In this document: piece by piece, positions 1-5,379 of the stretch | Position numbering within the stretch: the first letter of the stretch is position 1 | Layout: every line of letters begins with the position of its first letter | IMG/VR virus record: IMGVR_UViG_3300034061_000754 | Span: 1-32,116 of that record | Direction: 5' to 3' (one strand) | Length of the DNA: 32,116 nt | Source: a virus | Program-made: the position numbers and the translations under genes | Notes under the pieces: generated by a model | The model's database searches: none | What the model was told of the DNA's origin: nothing | What the model saw: the letters and a program-made list of their open reading frames with translations, nothing else

Positions 1-31
1 CGGCTCGCTTCGGCGAGCCGTTGTCCTTTTT
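1..31 (+). terminator. UUCG-loop intrinsic terminator at the contig joint
   Basis: An 8-bp stem (1-8 with 13-20) closes on a TTCG loop at 9-12, giving the very stable C(UUCG)G tetraloop, and is followed by a T-rich run ending in six T. This is a standard Rho-independent terminator. The same 31 bases end the window (32086-32116). It lies just past the gene ending at 32058, so on a circular map it ends the operon that starts near 30,660 and isolates it from the nuclease gene downstream. Confidence 0.85.
1..31. repeat. 31-bp direct terminal repeat, left copy
   Basis: Bases 1-31 are identical to 32086-32116. The likeliest cause is assembly of a circular or circularly permuted molecule broken inside this terminator, leaving a unique length of 32,085 bp. 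A true short terminal repeat on a linear virion DNA cannot be excluded from sequence alone. Confidence 0.8.
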
Positions 32-233
32 TGCCATATTGTGGAATCCGAGAATTTTTCTGCTTTCCTTCCTGCGCCTTCCCCCCCTAAAACCCCCCCA
101 TCACCAGCTGCTCCTCTGCTGCTGTCGTGCTTTCCCTCCGTCGTCCACGGATCTTCTCTCTCCTCTGATCTATCTCCCGATACGGACACGTATCGCGCTT
201 GTCCGCGCGCGCGCGCGAGCCGATCCGCGCTGC
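32..233. other. Intergenic control-like region: pyrimidine-rich tract, palindrome and CG run
   Basis: No gene is supported here. From about 58 to 178 the + strand is strongly pyrimidine-rich, with runs of C and T. A perfect dyad CGATACG (178-184) and CGTATCG (189-195) has a 4-base loop. It is followed by an alternating CG run at 204-217. A 10-mer GAATCCGAGA at 44-53 recurs in inverted orientation at 1374-1383. The region must carry whatever starts transcription of the nuclease gene, but I see no convincing -35/-10 pair. An origin or operator role is inference. Confidence 0.5.
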
Positions 234-581
234 ATGGCGCACGTCTGGACTTTCCCGATCCTCGCTGTCCGCAAGGTCGTCGACGGCGACACGCTCGACC
301 TCGAGCTCGACCTCGGCTTCTCGATCAGCATCAGGCAGAGGGTAAGGCTCAAGGGAATCGACACCCCTGAGATCGCTTCGAAGGATGCCGGCGACCGCGA
401 GCGCGCGAAGGCGGCGCGCGAGTTCACCGCCGCCTGGTGCTCGAGGCAGACAGAAATAAGAGCGGAGACGACGCGGGACGACAAGTATGGCAGGATGCTC
501 GCGGAGCTGGTCGGCGACGGCGGATGCCGGCTGACCGAGGATCTGCTCGCTGCCAGGCTCGCGAAGCGGTACGGACGCTGA
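234..581 (+). CDS. Thermonuclease (staphylococcal nuclease-like, SNase family)
   Basis: A 115-aa single-domain, Ca2+-dependent-type nuclease that would cut DNA or RNA phosphodiester bonds. The catalytic set of the family is present: DGDT with Asp19 (SNase Asp21), Arg38 in RLKGIDTPE (Arg35), Asp43 (Asp40), Glu46 (Glu43) and Arg87 in DKYGR (Arg87). There is no signal peptide, so it should act in the cytoplasm, perhaps on host DNA or recombination intermediates; that role is inference. The frame stays open upstream to a TTG at 21, but that part is low-complexity and follows a terminator, so ATG 234 is chosen. A good ribosome-binding site is lacking there, so the exact start is less sure than the family. 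Confidence 0.88.
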   Translation: MAHVWTFPILAVRKVVDGDTLDLELDLGFSISIRQRVRLKGIDTPEIASKDAGDRERAKAAREFTAAWCSRQTEIRAETTRDDKYGRMLAELVGDGGCRLTEDLLAARLAKRYGR

Positions 582-590
582 CGGATCGGC

Positions 591-618
591 TATGATCCCT
601 CCGCGCGGCAGGAGCCGC
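591..618 (+). promoter_or_regulatory. Early promoter P1 with the GCGGCAGGAGCCGC dyad
   Basis: A -10-like TATGAT (591-596) is followed after 8 nt by GCGGCAGGAGCCGC (605-618), here extended to a 6-bp stem CGCGGC/GCCGCG around an AGGA loop. Transcription would start about at the dyad. The same arrangement occurs at 1419-1446 and 30660-30686. No consensus -35 is visible. The site lies right after the nuclease gene and 16 nt before the next start codon. Confidence 0.6.
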
Positions 619-634
619 GGAAACGGAGACGCAA

Positions 635-1345
635 ATGACATCGAGCGAGCTGGCTGATTTCGTGGCGCGGGTGCGCCGTCTGTTCGGCGGTCCTATGGAC
701 GAGGAGCTCTTCGCGCTCGCGAAGGAGCGCATCGCCGGACTCAAGGCGAAGCCGTGCAACGAGAGCCTCGATGAGTACGCTCTCGCGCATGGCGGCCCGA
801 GGTCGCGGTTCATCCCCGCGAAGTTCCTCGAGGTCTACACGCGGAGGACGAGCGACCAGGACTCCCGCGCCGACGCGACCGAGCGCGAGGCGCGGAAGCG
901 CGCCGCGGCGATCGGAGCCGACCTCGAGGCTGAGAAGATCAGGAAGGAATGGGAAGGAATCAGGCGGGAGGTCGCGGAAGCGGATCCCGCCAGACGTTCG
1001 ATCGCAGTCGGAGTGCTTCGGCGAGCTGGGTGGCTTGTGACCGATTCCGATGCCGCAGGCTGGCGCGAGACGATGCTGCTCGCCGTCCGCGACCTGATGC
1101 GCGGTGAGCCTGTCATGGTGCGCGACAAGCGGACGGGGGAATGGACGGTCTCCGTCTCGGCGGTCGAGTTCTGGACGGAGCTAGTTCCGAAGCCGTCAGG
1201 AATCGCTCAGGCGGCGTCGGAGCCGTGGAACGCCGTCCAGACTGGCTCAGCGCTCGGACGGCGCACAGGCGAAGCACGGCGGCTTTCCGAGGCTCCTGCG
1301 CTGGCGCGCGTCGTCGCGGCAGACCTTGACGAGATACCGTTCTAA
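635..1345 (+). CDS. Early protein with an SSB-like C-terminal tail (possible replication or recombination accessory)
   Basis: A 236-aa soluble protein I do not recognise as a family. The N-terminal ~90 residues look globular, residues ~65-125 are highly charged and helical, and a compact middle follows. The striking feature is the last nine residues, AADLDEIPF, which match the acidic D-x-x-I-P-F tip that bacterial SSB uses to recruit replication and repair proteins. No OB-fold SSB is evident in it. It is the first gene after promoter P1. A helicase-loader or host-replisome-recruiting role would fit but is inference. Alternatively it is a divergent ssDNA-binding protein. Confidence 0.75.
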   Translation: MTSSELADFVARVRRLFGGPMDEELFALAKERIAGLKAKPCNESLDEYALAHGGPRSRFIPAKFLEVYTRRTSDQDSRADATEREARKRAAAIGADLEAEKIRKEWEGIRREVAEADPARRSIAVGVLRRAGWLVTDSDAAGWRETMLLAVRDLMRGEPVMVRDKRTGEWTVSVSAVEFWTELVPKPSGIAQAASEPWNAVQTGSALGRRTGEARRLSEAPALARVVAADLDEIPF

Positions 1346-1424
1346 TTCCGAGAAACAGGATTTACAGGAAATATCTCGGATTCTTGGGAAACCCTGCAAG
1401 CGGTGGAATCGGATTCCGTAGAAT
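1346..1424 (+). promoter_or_regulatory. Operator-like cluster in front of promoter P2
   Basis: Three symmetric or repeated elements occupy this gap. TCCGAGA (1347-1353) is inverted as TCTCGGA (1374-1380). A tandem ACAGGA pair lies between those arms. A 13-bp palindrome GGAATC-G-GATTCC (1405-1417) sits directly against the -10-like TAGAAT (1419-1424), where bound protein would block RNA polymerase. This is the layout of a repressor- or activator-controlled promoter; the regulator is unknown. Confidence 0.5.
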
Positions 1425-1446
1425 GGTCGCACGCGGCAGGAGCCGC
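1419..1446 (+). promoter_or_regulatory. Early promoter P2 with the GCGGCAGGAGCCGC dyad
   Basis: A -10-like TAGAAT (1419-1424) is followed after 8 nt by the exact 14-mer GCGGCAGGAGCCGC (1433-1446), as at the other two copies. The dyad is expected at or next to the transcription start and lies 18 nt before the ATG at 1465. It should drive the coupled genes from 1465 to 4309. Confidence 0.6.
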
Positions 1447-1464
1447 AGAAAGAGAGACGAGCAC

Positions 1465-1680
1465 ATGAGCAGATGGCCTACGGACGCGACTCGGATCGGC
1501 ACGCAGTTCTGCGACGCGATGGAGCGCGCGATCAATCACGGGAACCTCGAGGACGCGCGGCTCTGGTCGCGCCAGATCCAAGCGCTCATCACTGCGCACG
1601 GCAATTACCGAGGCGAGCCGATCCGCGAGCGCTGGCTCGACCTGACCGAGCGCCTCTATTCCGAAAGGAGCGCCGCTTGA
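1465..1680 (+). CDS. Small phage protein of unknown function, first gene of operon P2
   Basis: A 71-aa protein, hydrophilic and mostly helical, with no motif I recognise. ATG 1465 is chosen because it follows promoter P2 and a GA-rich leader (AGAGAGACGAGC); the longer frame upstream would run through the promoter and operator. It ends TTGA, giving a 4-base overlap with the next gene, so the two are probably translationally coupled. Confidence 0.7.
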   Translation: MSRWPTDATRIGTQFCDAMERAINHGNLEDARLWSRQIQALITAHGNYRGEPIRERWLDLTERLYSERSAA

Positions 1681-1889
1681 CGGTCTCCGATCACCTCCGC
1701 GCCATCCATGACGCGCGCACCCCGCGCGCCGTCGCCGGCGCTCTCGGACGCGCCTCCCGCCAGCTATCGACCCGCGATGACCTGGGACTCGCCGTCGTTC
1801 GATCCGAGGCGCGGTCACGCCTGATCCGCCTGTCGATCGACTCGATCCGCACCGCTCGCGACCTTCGGAGGAACCATGCCGCGCGATGA
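1677..1889 (+). CDS. Small basic protein of unknown function, TTG start
   Basis: A 70-aa Arg-rich protein. The TTG at 1677 is chosen because AAAGGAG (1664-1670) lies 6 nt upstream and the codon overlaps the previous stop in a TTGA junction. The composition (many Arg, Ala, Ser and Asp) suggests a helical, possibly nucleic-acid-associated protein, but no family is recognisable. It overlaps the following gene by 14 bp. Confidence 0.6.
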   Translation: MTVSDHLRAIHDARTPRAVAGALGRASRQLSTRDDLGLAVVRSEARSRLIRLSIDSIRTARDLRRNHAAR

Positions 1890-2226
1890 ACGTGAACGCG
1901 AGAACCCGCTCGAGCGCTTCCGCGACCCTGCATGGTCGGAATCGCAGGCTAGCCAAGTCCAGGCGATGCAGCCTGTCCGATCTCCTGATCCTGATTCCGA
2001 GGTCTCCGCTTACACGGCATACCTCCAGAAGCTCAATCAGGAGCGGTTCAGTCAAATCCTCGAGCTGACCAGCACTGCCTCGCTCGGAGAGGCGCTCGCG
2101 AAGTACGTGCTGAGGATGAACATGGCGGACCATCCCCACAGCTACAACTCGCTATGCGTGTACTGCGCGGCGCGCCGAGTGGCTTCCGAGATCCTCGGGA
2201 AGAAGGAGAGCAGCGATGACCGATGA
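1876..2226 (+). CDS. Hypothetical phage protein with a C-terminal CxxC
   Basis: A 116-aa protein with a charged, Pro-containing N-terminal third (to ~45) and a helical remainder. Residues ~93-100 carry C-V-Y-C next to an Ala-Arg-rich helix, a possible half metal site. A GGAGGAA ribosome-binding site precedes ATG 1876. It overlaps both neighbours, as expected in this operon. I do not recognise a function. Confidence 0.7.
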   Translation: MPRDERERENPLERFRDPAWSESQASQVQAMQPVRSPDPDSEVSAYTAYLQKLNQERFSQILELTSTASLGEALAKYVLRMNMADHPHSYNSLCVYCAARRVASEILGKKESSDDR

Positions 2227-2476
2227 CATCGTGGCGCGGCTGCGCTCGACTGGTGGATTAGACGCGAGACTCCTTTGCGCCGCCGCCGACGAGATCGTAC
2301 GGCTGCGCGCGCACGTCGCTGAGCTTGAGCGATTCGCCGGCGAGTTCGACGCATCGGGACGGAAGAACACTGAACCCGACGCACTTCGCGGCACCCCCTC
2401 GGACGGAGAGGCGTCCGCATCCGAGGGGTATCTACACACAGGCGCGAGCGTCCAGACGGAGAAGGCGGACGGATGA
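2216..2476 (+). CDS. Small protein with a short coiled-coil segment
   Basis: An 86-aa protein. Residues ~1-45 form a helical stretch with heptad-like hydrophobics (IVARL, LLCAAADEIVRLRAHVAELE), resembling many short phage proteins of the form 'IADRLR...AADEIERLR'. The C-terminal half is acidic, Gly/Ser-rich and probably disordered. It ends with an ATGA overlap into the next gene. Probably a small oligomer; function unknown. Confidence 0.65.
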   Translation: MTDDIVARLRSTGGLDARLLCAAADEIVRLRAHVAELERFAGEFDASGRKNTEPDALRGTPSDGEASASEGYLHTGASVQTEKADG

Positions 2477-2718
2477 TCGCATCTCGGCGACCTCACCTAA
2501 CGACCCGCGTCTCCGATGGCCTTGCCTCCATCGCGAGTCGCATCGTGCCGGAGGACGCCGACGAGGAGATGGCGCTGCTGTGGATCCATCGCGTTCACCG
2601 CTGGCGACTGCTATCATCAGCTCTGCTCGACCCGCAGGACGCGGAACGCTTGTCTCCCGAGCGGGGAGGCGGGGTAACTCCCGCCTCCCCAGGAGAGACA
2701 GAGGAGACGAACCATTGA
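2473..2718 (+). CDS. Hypothetical protein with a hairpin in its 3' coding end
   Basis: An 81-aa protein, helical from ~10 to 55, that starts in an ATGA overlap and ends in a TTGA overlap with the next gene. Its last ~20 codons are written over a strong inverted repeat (2663-2690), so the C-terminal Gly/Pro-rich residues may be dictated by RNA structure rather than protein function. No family recognised. Confidence 0.6.
   Translation: MIASRRPHLTTRVSDGLASIASRIVPEDADEEMALLWIHRVHRWRLLSSALLDPQDAERLSPERGGGVTPASPGETEETNH
2663..2690 (+). promoter_or_regulatory. 11-bp GC hairpin before a TTG start
   Basis: GGGGAGGCGGG (2663-2673) pairs perfectly with CCCGCCTCCCC (2680-2690) around a 6-nt loop. No T-run follows; instead the ribosome-binding site GAGGAGA (2701-2707) and the TTG at 2715 come next. 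It therefore looks less like a terminator than a structure that adjusts translation of the next gene or marks an mRNA processing point. Confidence 0.6.
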
Positions 2719-2915
2719 ACGAACCGACCACCAAGCGGCGCGGGACCGTCATGCGCGCCATGCGCGAAGGCGACCGCGTCATCCTCTCGCTTGCCGGCCA
2801 TGAGCTCGGCGAGATCGAGCTTGCCGCCGTGCCGCACGACGCGAAAGTCAAGGTCGCGCTACGGTTCGACCTCGACGTCGAGATCGCCTCAGAGCGGAGG
2901 AAGCGCACGCCATGA
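2715..2915 (+). CDS. Small hypothetical protein, TTG start
   Basis: A 66-aa protein: a basic N-terminus followed by a compact, probably beta-rich core with alternating hydrophobics (DRVILSLAGHELGEIEL, KVKVALRFDLDVEI). The TTG at 2715 is preferred over an in-frame ATG further in because GAGGAGA sits 7 nt upstream and the codon overlaps the previous stop. It overlaps the next gene by 4 bp. A small DNA-mimic or regulatory fold is possible, but function is unknown. Confidence 0.65.
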   Translation: MNEPTTKRRGTVMRAMREGDRVILSLAGHELGEIELAAVPHDAKVKVALRFDLDVEIASERRKRTP

Positions 2916-3220
2916 CCGATCTAGCCTCATACATGGCAAGCACGCCGACCTTCTCGACCCTGCTCTTCCTCGGAGGTCCGCTCCACGGATCACGATACGA
3001 GATGCCGGACACGACGCGCGAGCTCGTCATCAGGAGCGACCGCTCCCGCACATGGTCGCCGAACCTCTGGGATCGCTACACGCGGCGCACGTTCACGCGG
3101 ATCGCAGGCGACGAGCAGCCAGAGGTCGCTCACCTCTTCGCGCACGAGACCTGGCTGGACGAGGAGATCAGCGCGTCGCATCTTGCCGAGCACGACTGGA
3201 AGCCAAAGGAGGCGCTATGA
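2912..3220 (+). CDS. Hypothetical phage protein with a GGPLHG motif
   Basis: A 102-aa protein carrying LGGPLHGSRYEMP near residues 19-32. This resembles the 'GGPxDG' segment common in short uncharacterised phage and actinobacterial proteins. Aromatic and basic residues are frequent between 45 and 65. It overlaps neighbours by 4 bp on each side. Function unknown; conservation of the motif suggests a real small fold. Confidence 0.7.
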   Translation: MTDLASYMASTPTFSTLLFLGGPLHGSRYEMPDTTRELVIRSDRSRTWSPNLWDRYTRRTFTRIAGDEQPEVAHLFAHETWLDEEISASHLAEHDWKPKEAL

Positions 3221-3423
3221 AGGTCGGCTCGCTGTTTGCCGGCATCGGTGGCTTCGACCTCGGCTTTGAGCGCGCGGGATTCGAGGTCACATGGTGCGTC
3301 GAGTGGGACAAGAACGCGCAGGCTGTCCTCCGCAAGCGGTTCCCGAATGCGCAGGTCGGGAACGCCGTCACCGTCAACGTCGCCGAGTGGATCGCTAGGA
3401 GGACGATGGCATGGCTGACCTGA
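3217..3423 (+). pseudogene. Internally deleted C5-cytosine methyltransferase: motif I joined to motif X
   Basis: A 68-aa open frame. Residues ~4-43 match the start of Dcm-type enzymes: SLFAGIGGFDLGF is the SAM-binding motif I, followed by the acidic strand CVEWD. Residues ~47-62 (VGNAVTVNVAEWIARR) match motif X, which normally lies ~250 or more residues later. Everything between is absent, including the catalytic PC (IV), ENV (VI), QRRER (VIII) and the target recognition domain. It cannot methylate DNA alone. The frame is intact and has a strong AAAGGAGG site, so it is probably translated. The end also holds the ribosome-binding site of the next gene, which may explain its retention. Confidence 0.85.
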
Positions 3424-3878
3424 CCAAGCTGATACGGGACGACGTCACGCAGGAGCGCTCAGGCGTCAGGCACCTCGAGCTCTCGCAGCGCCACCGCGAA
3501 TGGGGAGTCGACTGTCCCGCGACCGACATCGACTGCCTCGTCGAGATCGCGCGCGGAGTACCCGTCGCCATCATCGAGTACAAGCGCGACACCGCCGACC
3601 TCGAGCAGAGCCTGCAGTCGTGGCGCTCCCTGTGGATCCTCGCGGACAAGGCGAAGGTCGCCTTCTTCCTCGCGGTCTGGTCGAGGTCCGCCGGCGAGTA
3701 CGCCTTCCGCATCCATCGCGCCAACGACCGAGGGATGCAGCTGATCCGCGAGCACCGAGGGATCGACCGCCAGGACGAGACGATGTCCGAGCGGGACTAC
3801 GTGAAGTTCCTCTACCTGATCCGCGACCGAGACCCGCGCGCCGTGGACGATCTCCAGATCTTCAAGGGGAACCGATGA
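3411..3878 (+). CDS. Putative PD-(D/E)xK-superfamily nuclease
   Basis: A 155-aa protein. Asp41 in DIDCLVEI is followed 15 residues later by Glu56-x-Lys58 in VAIIEYKRD, each at the end of a beta strand, which is the active-site spacing of restriction-enzyme-like nucleases. A helix with Trp and Arg follows, then a basic C-terminal half. It starts with AGGAGGA (3397-3403) 7 nt before ATG 3411, inside the methyltransferase remnant. Partnership with that lost methyltransferase, as a small restriction pair or repair nuclease, is a speculation from adjacency. Confidence 0.6.
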   Translation: MADLTKLIRDDVTQERSGVRHLELSQRHREWGVDCPATDIDCLVEIARGVPVAIIEYKRDTADLEQSLQSWRSLWILADKAKVAFFLAVWSRSAGEYAFRIHRANDRGMQLIREHRGIDRQDETMSERDYVKFLYLIRDRDPRAVDDLQIFKGNR

Positions 3879-3955
3879 CCGCCATCGCCTTCATCATCTG
3901 CTTCTCGGTCGCCTGCTGCTATCTGATCGTCCCGCCGGGAGACCTCGATGCATGA
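3875..3955 (+). CDS. 26-aa membrane peptide
   Basis: A tiny gene wedged between its neighbours: its ATG overlaps the previous stop (ATGA) and its end overlaps the next start. The peptide is nearly all hydrophobic from residues 3 to 19 (AIAFIICFSVACCYLIV), a single membrane span with two adjacent Cys, and ends in an acidic tail. AAGGGG lies before the start. Real expression is plausible from the coupling; function unknown. Confidence 0.5.
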   Translation: MTAIAFIICFSVACCYLIVPPGDLDA

Positions 3956-4166
3956 CCTCAAGCCGAACGCCTTGACGACGATCCTCAGGAAGCGCGCCAC
4001 GAAGTGCGCCGAGGACGGATTCAACCGCGACTCCGAGCTCTATGAGCGCGCAGCCGACGAGATCAAGCGCCTCGAGGAAGAGGTCGCGAGGCTCTGGAAT
4101 CTGGTCGAGGAGTACCGCCAGGCGAACACCGAGCGCGCCTCCGAGATCTCGAGGAGCATCCGATGA
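3948..4166 (+). CDS. Small coiled-coil protein
   Basis: A 72-aa helical protein. Residues ~27-65 form a good coiled coil (heptad hydrophobics in ELYERAADEIKRLEEEVARLWNL and the following helix). GGGAGA precedes ATG 3948. It resembles the short 'AADEIERLREEV' proteins of many phage early regions and the gene at 2216 in style. It overlaps the next membrane-peptide gene by 4 bp. Confidence 0.65.
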   Translation: MHDLKPNALTTILRKRATKCAEDGFNRDSELYERAADEIKRLEEEVARLWNLVEEYRQANTERASEISRSIR

Positions 4167-4309
4167 ACCGATACACCGCCGCGATCTTCCTCGACGAACT
4201 CAAGGCGATCTCCTGGCACTTCATCAGGTACTCGTTCATCGCGATCGCGCTGGTCATCGCCGCCGGCTTCTGGATCGCGGTCGGCGAGCATATCGCCGCG
4301 TTCCTCTGA
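4163..4309 (+). CDS. 48-aa single-span membrane protein, last gene of the operon
   Basis: GAGGAG (4151-4156) lies 6 nt before ATG 4163, which overlaps the preceding stop. Residues ~22-40 (YSFIAIALVIAAGFWIAVG) form one membrane helix after an amphipathic N-terminus. A terminator follows 21 bp later, so this closes the early operon. Small phage membrane peptides of this kind are often lysis- or exclusion-related, but nothing here identifies the role. Confidence 0.6.
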   Translation: MNRYTAAIFLDELKAISWHFIRYSFIAIALVIAAGFWIAVGEHIAAFL

Positions 4310-4330
4310 CCGAGCTCTTTTCTCCACGCG

Positions 4331-4365
4331 GACGGGTCTGCCGGTAGGCGGATCCGTCTGTTTCA
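4331..4365 (+). terminator. Intrinsic terminator closing the early operon
   Basis: A 12-bp stem (4331-4342 with 4347-4358, including two G-T wobble pairs) closes on a GGTA loop and is followed by TGTTTC. The U-tract is weak, but the stem is long and GC-rich and lies 21 bp after the last stop codon, in the only sizeable gap between the early operon and the next gene. Confidence 0.65.
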
Positions 4366-4410
4366 TTCTGCGCCTTCATAAAAAAGACGCGCTTGCCGAT
4401 ATCACGGTCG

Positions 4411-4788
4411 ATGGTGAACGGCAAGGCAAAAGGCGCACGGATCGAGCGCGAGGCGGCGCAGGCGGTGACGTCGGCGCTCGGCGTCGAGGCGCGGAGGTCG
4501 CAGCAATACTGCGGCGCAGCCGGCGACGCGGACATCACGACGTCGCTCCCAGGCGTCTCCTTCGAGGTCAAGGCGCGCAAGTCGATCGGAGCGCTGCGCT
4601 TCATGGATCAGGCGCGGGACGACGCCGCGAAGGTCAAGGCGCTACCCGTCGTCCTCATGCGCGAGAACGGCGACACCGCCTTCTATGCTCTGCTGCGCCT
4701 CGACGACCTACCTGAGATCGCGCGCCGCGTCCTCGAGGCGAAGGCGCTCGCCGACATCCGCAAGGCAGCACAGGAGCCAGAGCAGTGA
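4411..4788 (+). CDS. Hjc-like Holliday-junction resolvase / PD-(D/E)xK endonuclease
   Basis: A 125-aa protein with the pattern of archaeal-type Hjc and related phage nucleases: KGARIEREAA (Glu12) at the N-terminus, GDADI (Asp41) and FEVKARK (Glu52-x-Lys54), then a conserved helix RFMDQARDDA and a strand PVVLMREN. Such enzymes cleave four-way DNA junctions; here that would resolve branched DNA before packaging. ATG 4411 and an upstream in-frame TTG (4393) are both possible, and neither has a clear ribosome-binding site. It follows the terminator, so it should have its own promoter, which I cannot place. Confidence 0.75.
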   Translation: MVNGKAKGARIEREAAQAVTSALGVEARRSQQYCGAAGDADITTSLPGVSFEVKARKSIGALRFMDQARDDAAKVKALPVVLMRENGDTAFYALLRLDDLPEIARRVLEAKALADIRKAAQEPEQ

Positions 4789-5042
4789 GCATCGAGGACG
4801 TCCTCAAGATCGTCTCCGTCGTCCTGATCCCATCCATCGGAGCCGTCGTCTGGCTGCTCTCGCAGGTCTACGGACTGCGCGGCGACCTCAAGGGACTCCA
4901 GTCGGAGCTCGACGCGCAGGGTCACCAGCTGCAGGAGCTAGAGAGATCCGTCGACAAGCTCGCGAAGTCCGTCACCGACCTGACGATCCTCCTCGCGCGC
5001 AGCGGCATCGACAACGAGCACAGGAGGCCGCACAATGGCTAA
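4785..5042 (+). CDS. Membrane-anchored coiled-coil protein
   Basis: An 85-aa protein: an N-terminal membrane helix (~6-27, ending GAVVWLLSQVYG), then a coiled coil (~32-70) with regular heptads and a polar tail. The topology (N-anchor plus helical rod) resembles inner-membrane spanins and small phage membrane tethers, but it is separated from the lysis-like genes by structural ones. It overlaps both neighbours. Spanin-like is only one reading. Confidence 0.6.
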   Translation: MSIEDVLKIVSVVLIPSIGAVVWLLSQVYGLRGDLKGLQSELDAQGHQLQELERSVDKLAKSVTDLTILLARSGIDNEHRRPHNG

Positions 5043-5379
5043 CGCCTACAACCTCGCCATCGAGCAGGGATCGACCTACGTCCTGAACGTGACGGTGAGC
5101 GCGACCGACCTCACTGGGTTCACCGCTCGGATGCAGGGACGGACGAGCCATGCCGCGAACTCGACCGTCTTCTCCCTGACGAGCTCGCCTGCAGCCGGAA
5201 TCGTGGTCACCGGAGGCACCGACTCGGTCATCGCCGTTACGCTCACCGCGACCCAGACGGCTGCTCTGTCCAGCTGGAGCTGCGGTGTCTACGACCTCGA
5301 ATACCAGTCGCCAGGAGGCATCGTGACCAAGATCCTGAGCGGGACGTTCGTCGTCTCTGCAGAGGTGACTCATGCCTGA
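5035..5379 (+). CDS. Phage structural protein, baseplate/fibre-adapter-like beta domain
   Basis: A 114-aa beta-rich protein. Its opening (ANAYNLAIEQGSTYVLNVTV) and the phrase DLTGFTARMQ resemble small virion proteins found beside tail-fibre genes in many marine and alphaproteobacterial phages, often related to the N-terminal domain of BppU-type baseplate proteins. It probably seats a fibre. It overlaps the next fibre-like gene by 8 bp. Family resemblance is from recall; function is inferred. Confidence 0.6.
   Translation: MANAYNLAIEQGSTYVLNVTVSATDLTGFTARMQGRTSHAANSTVFSLTSSPAAGIVVTGGTDSVIAVTLTATQTAALSSWSCGVYDLEYQSPGGIVTKILSGTFVVSAEVTHA

Noticed and set aside
21-233. N-terminal extension of the nuclease from TTG 21
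   Set aside because: The added residues are low-complexity Pro/Leu/Arg, start inside the terminator's T-run, and are absent from the SNase family.
1342-2139. Minus-strand frame of 265 codons
   Set aside because: Crosses a promoter, operator-like palindrome and three coupled + strand genes; Arg-rich complement composition.
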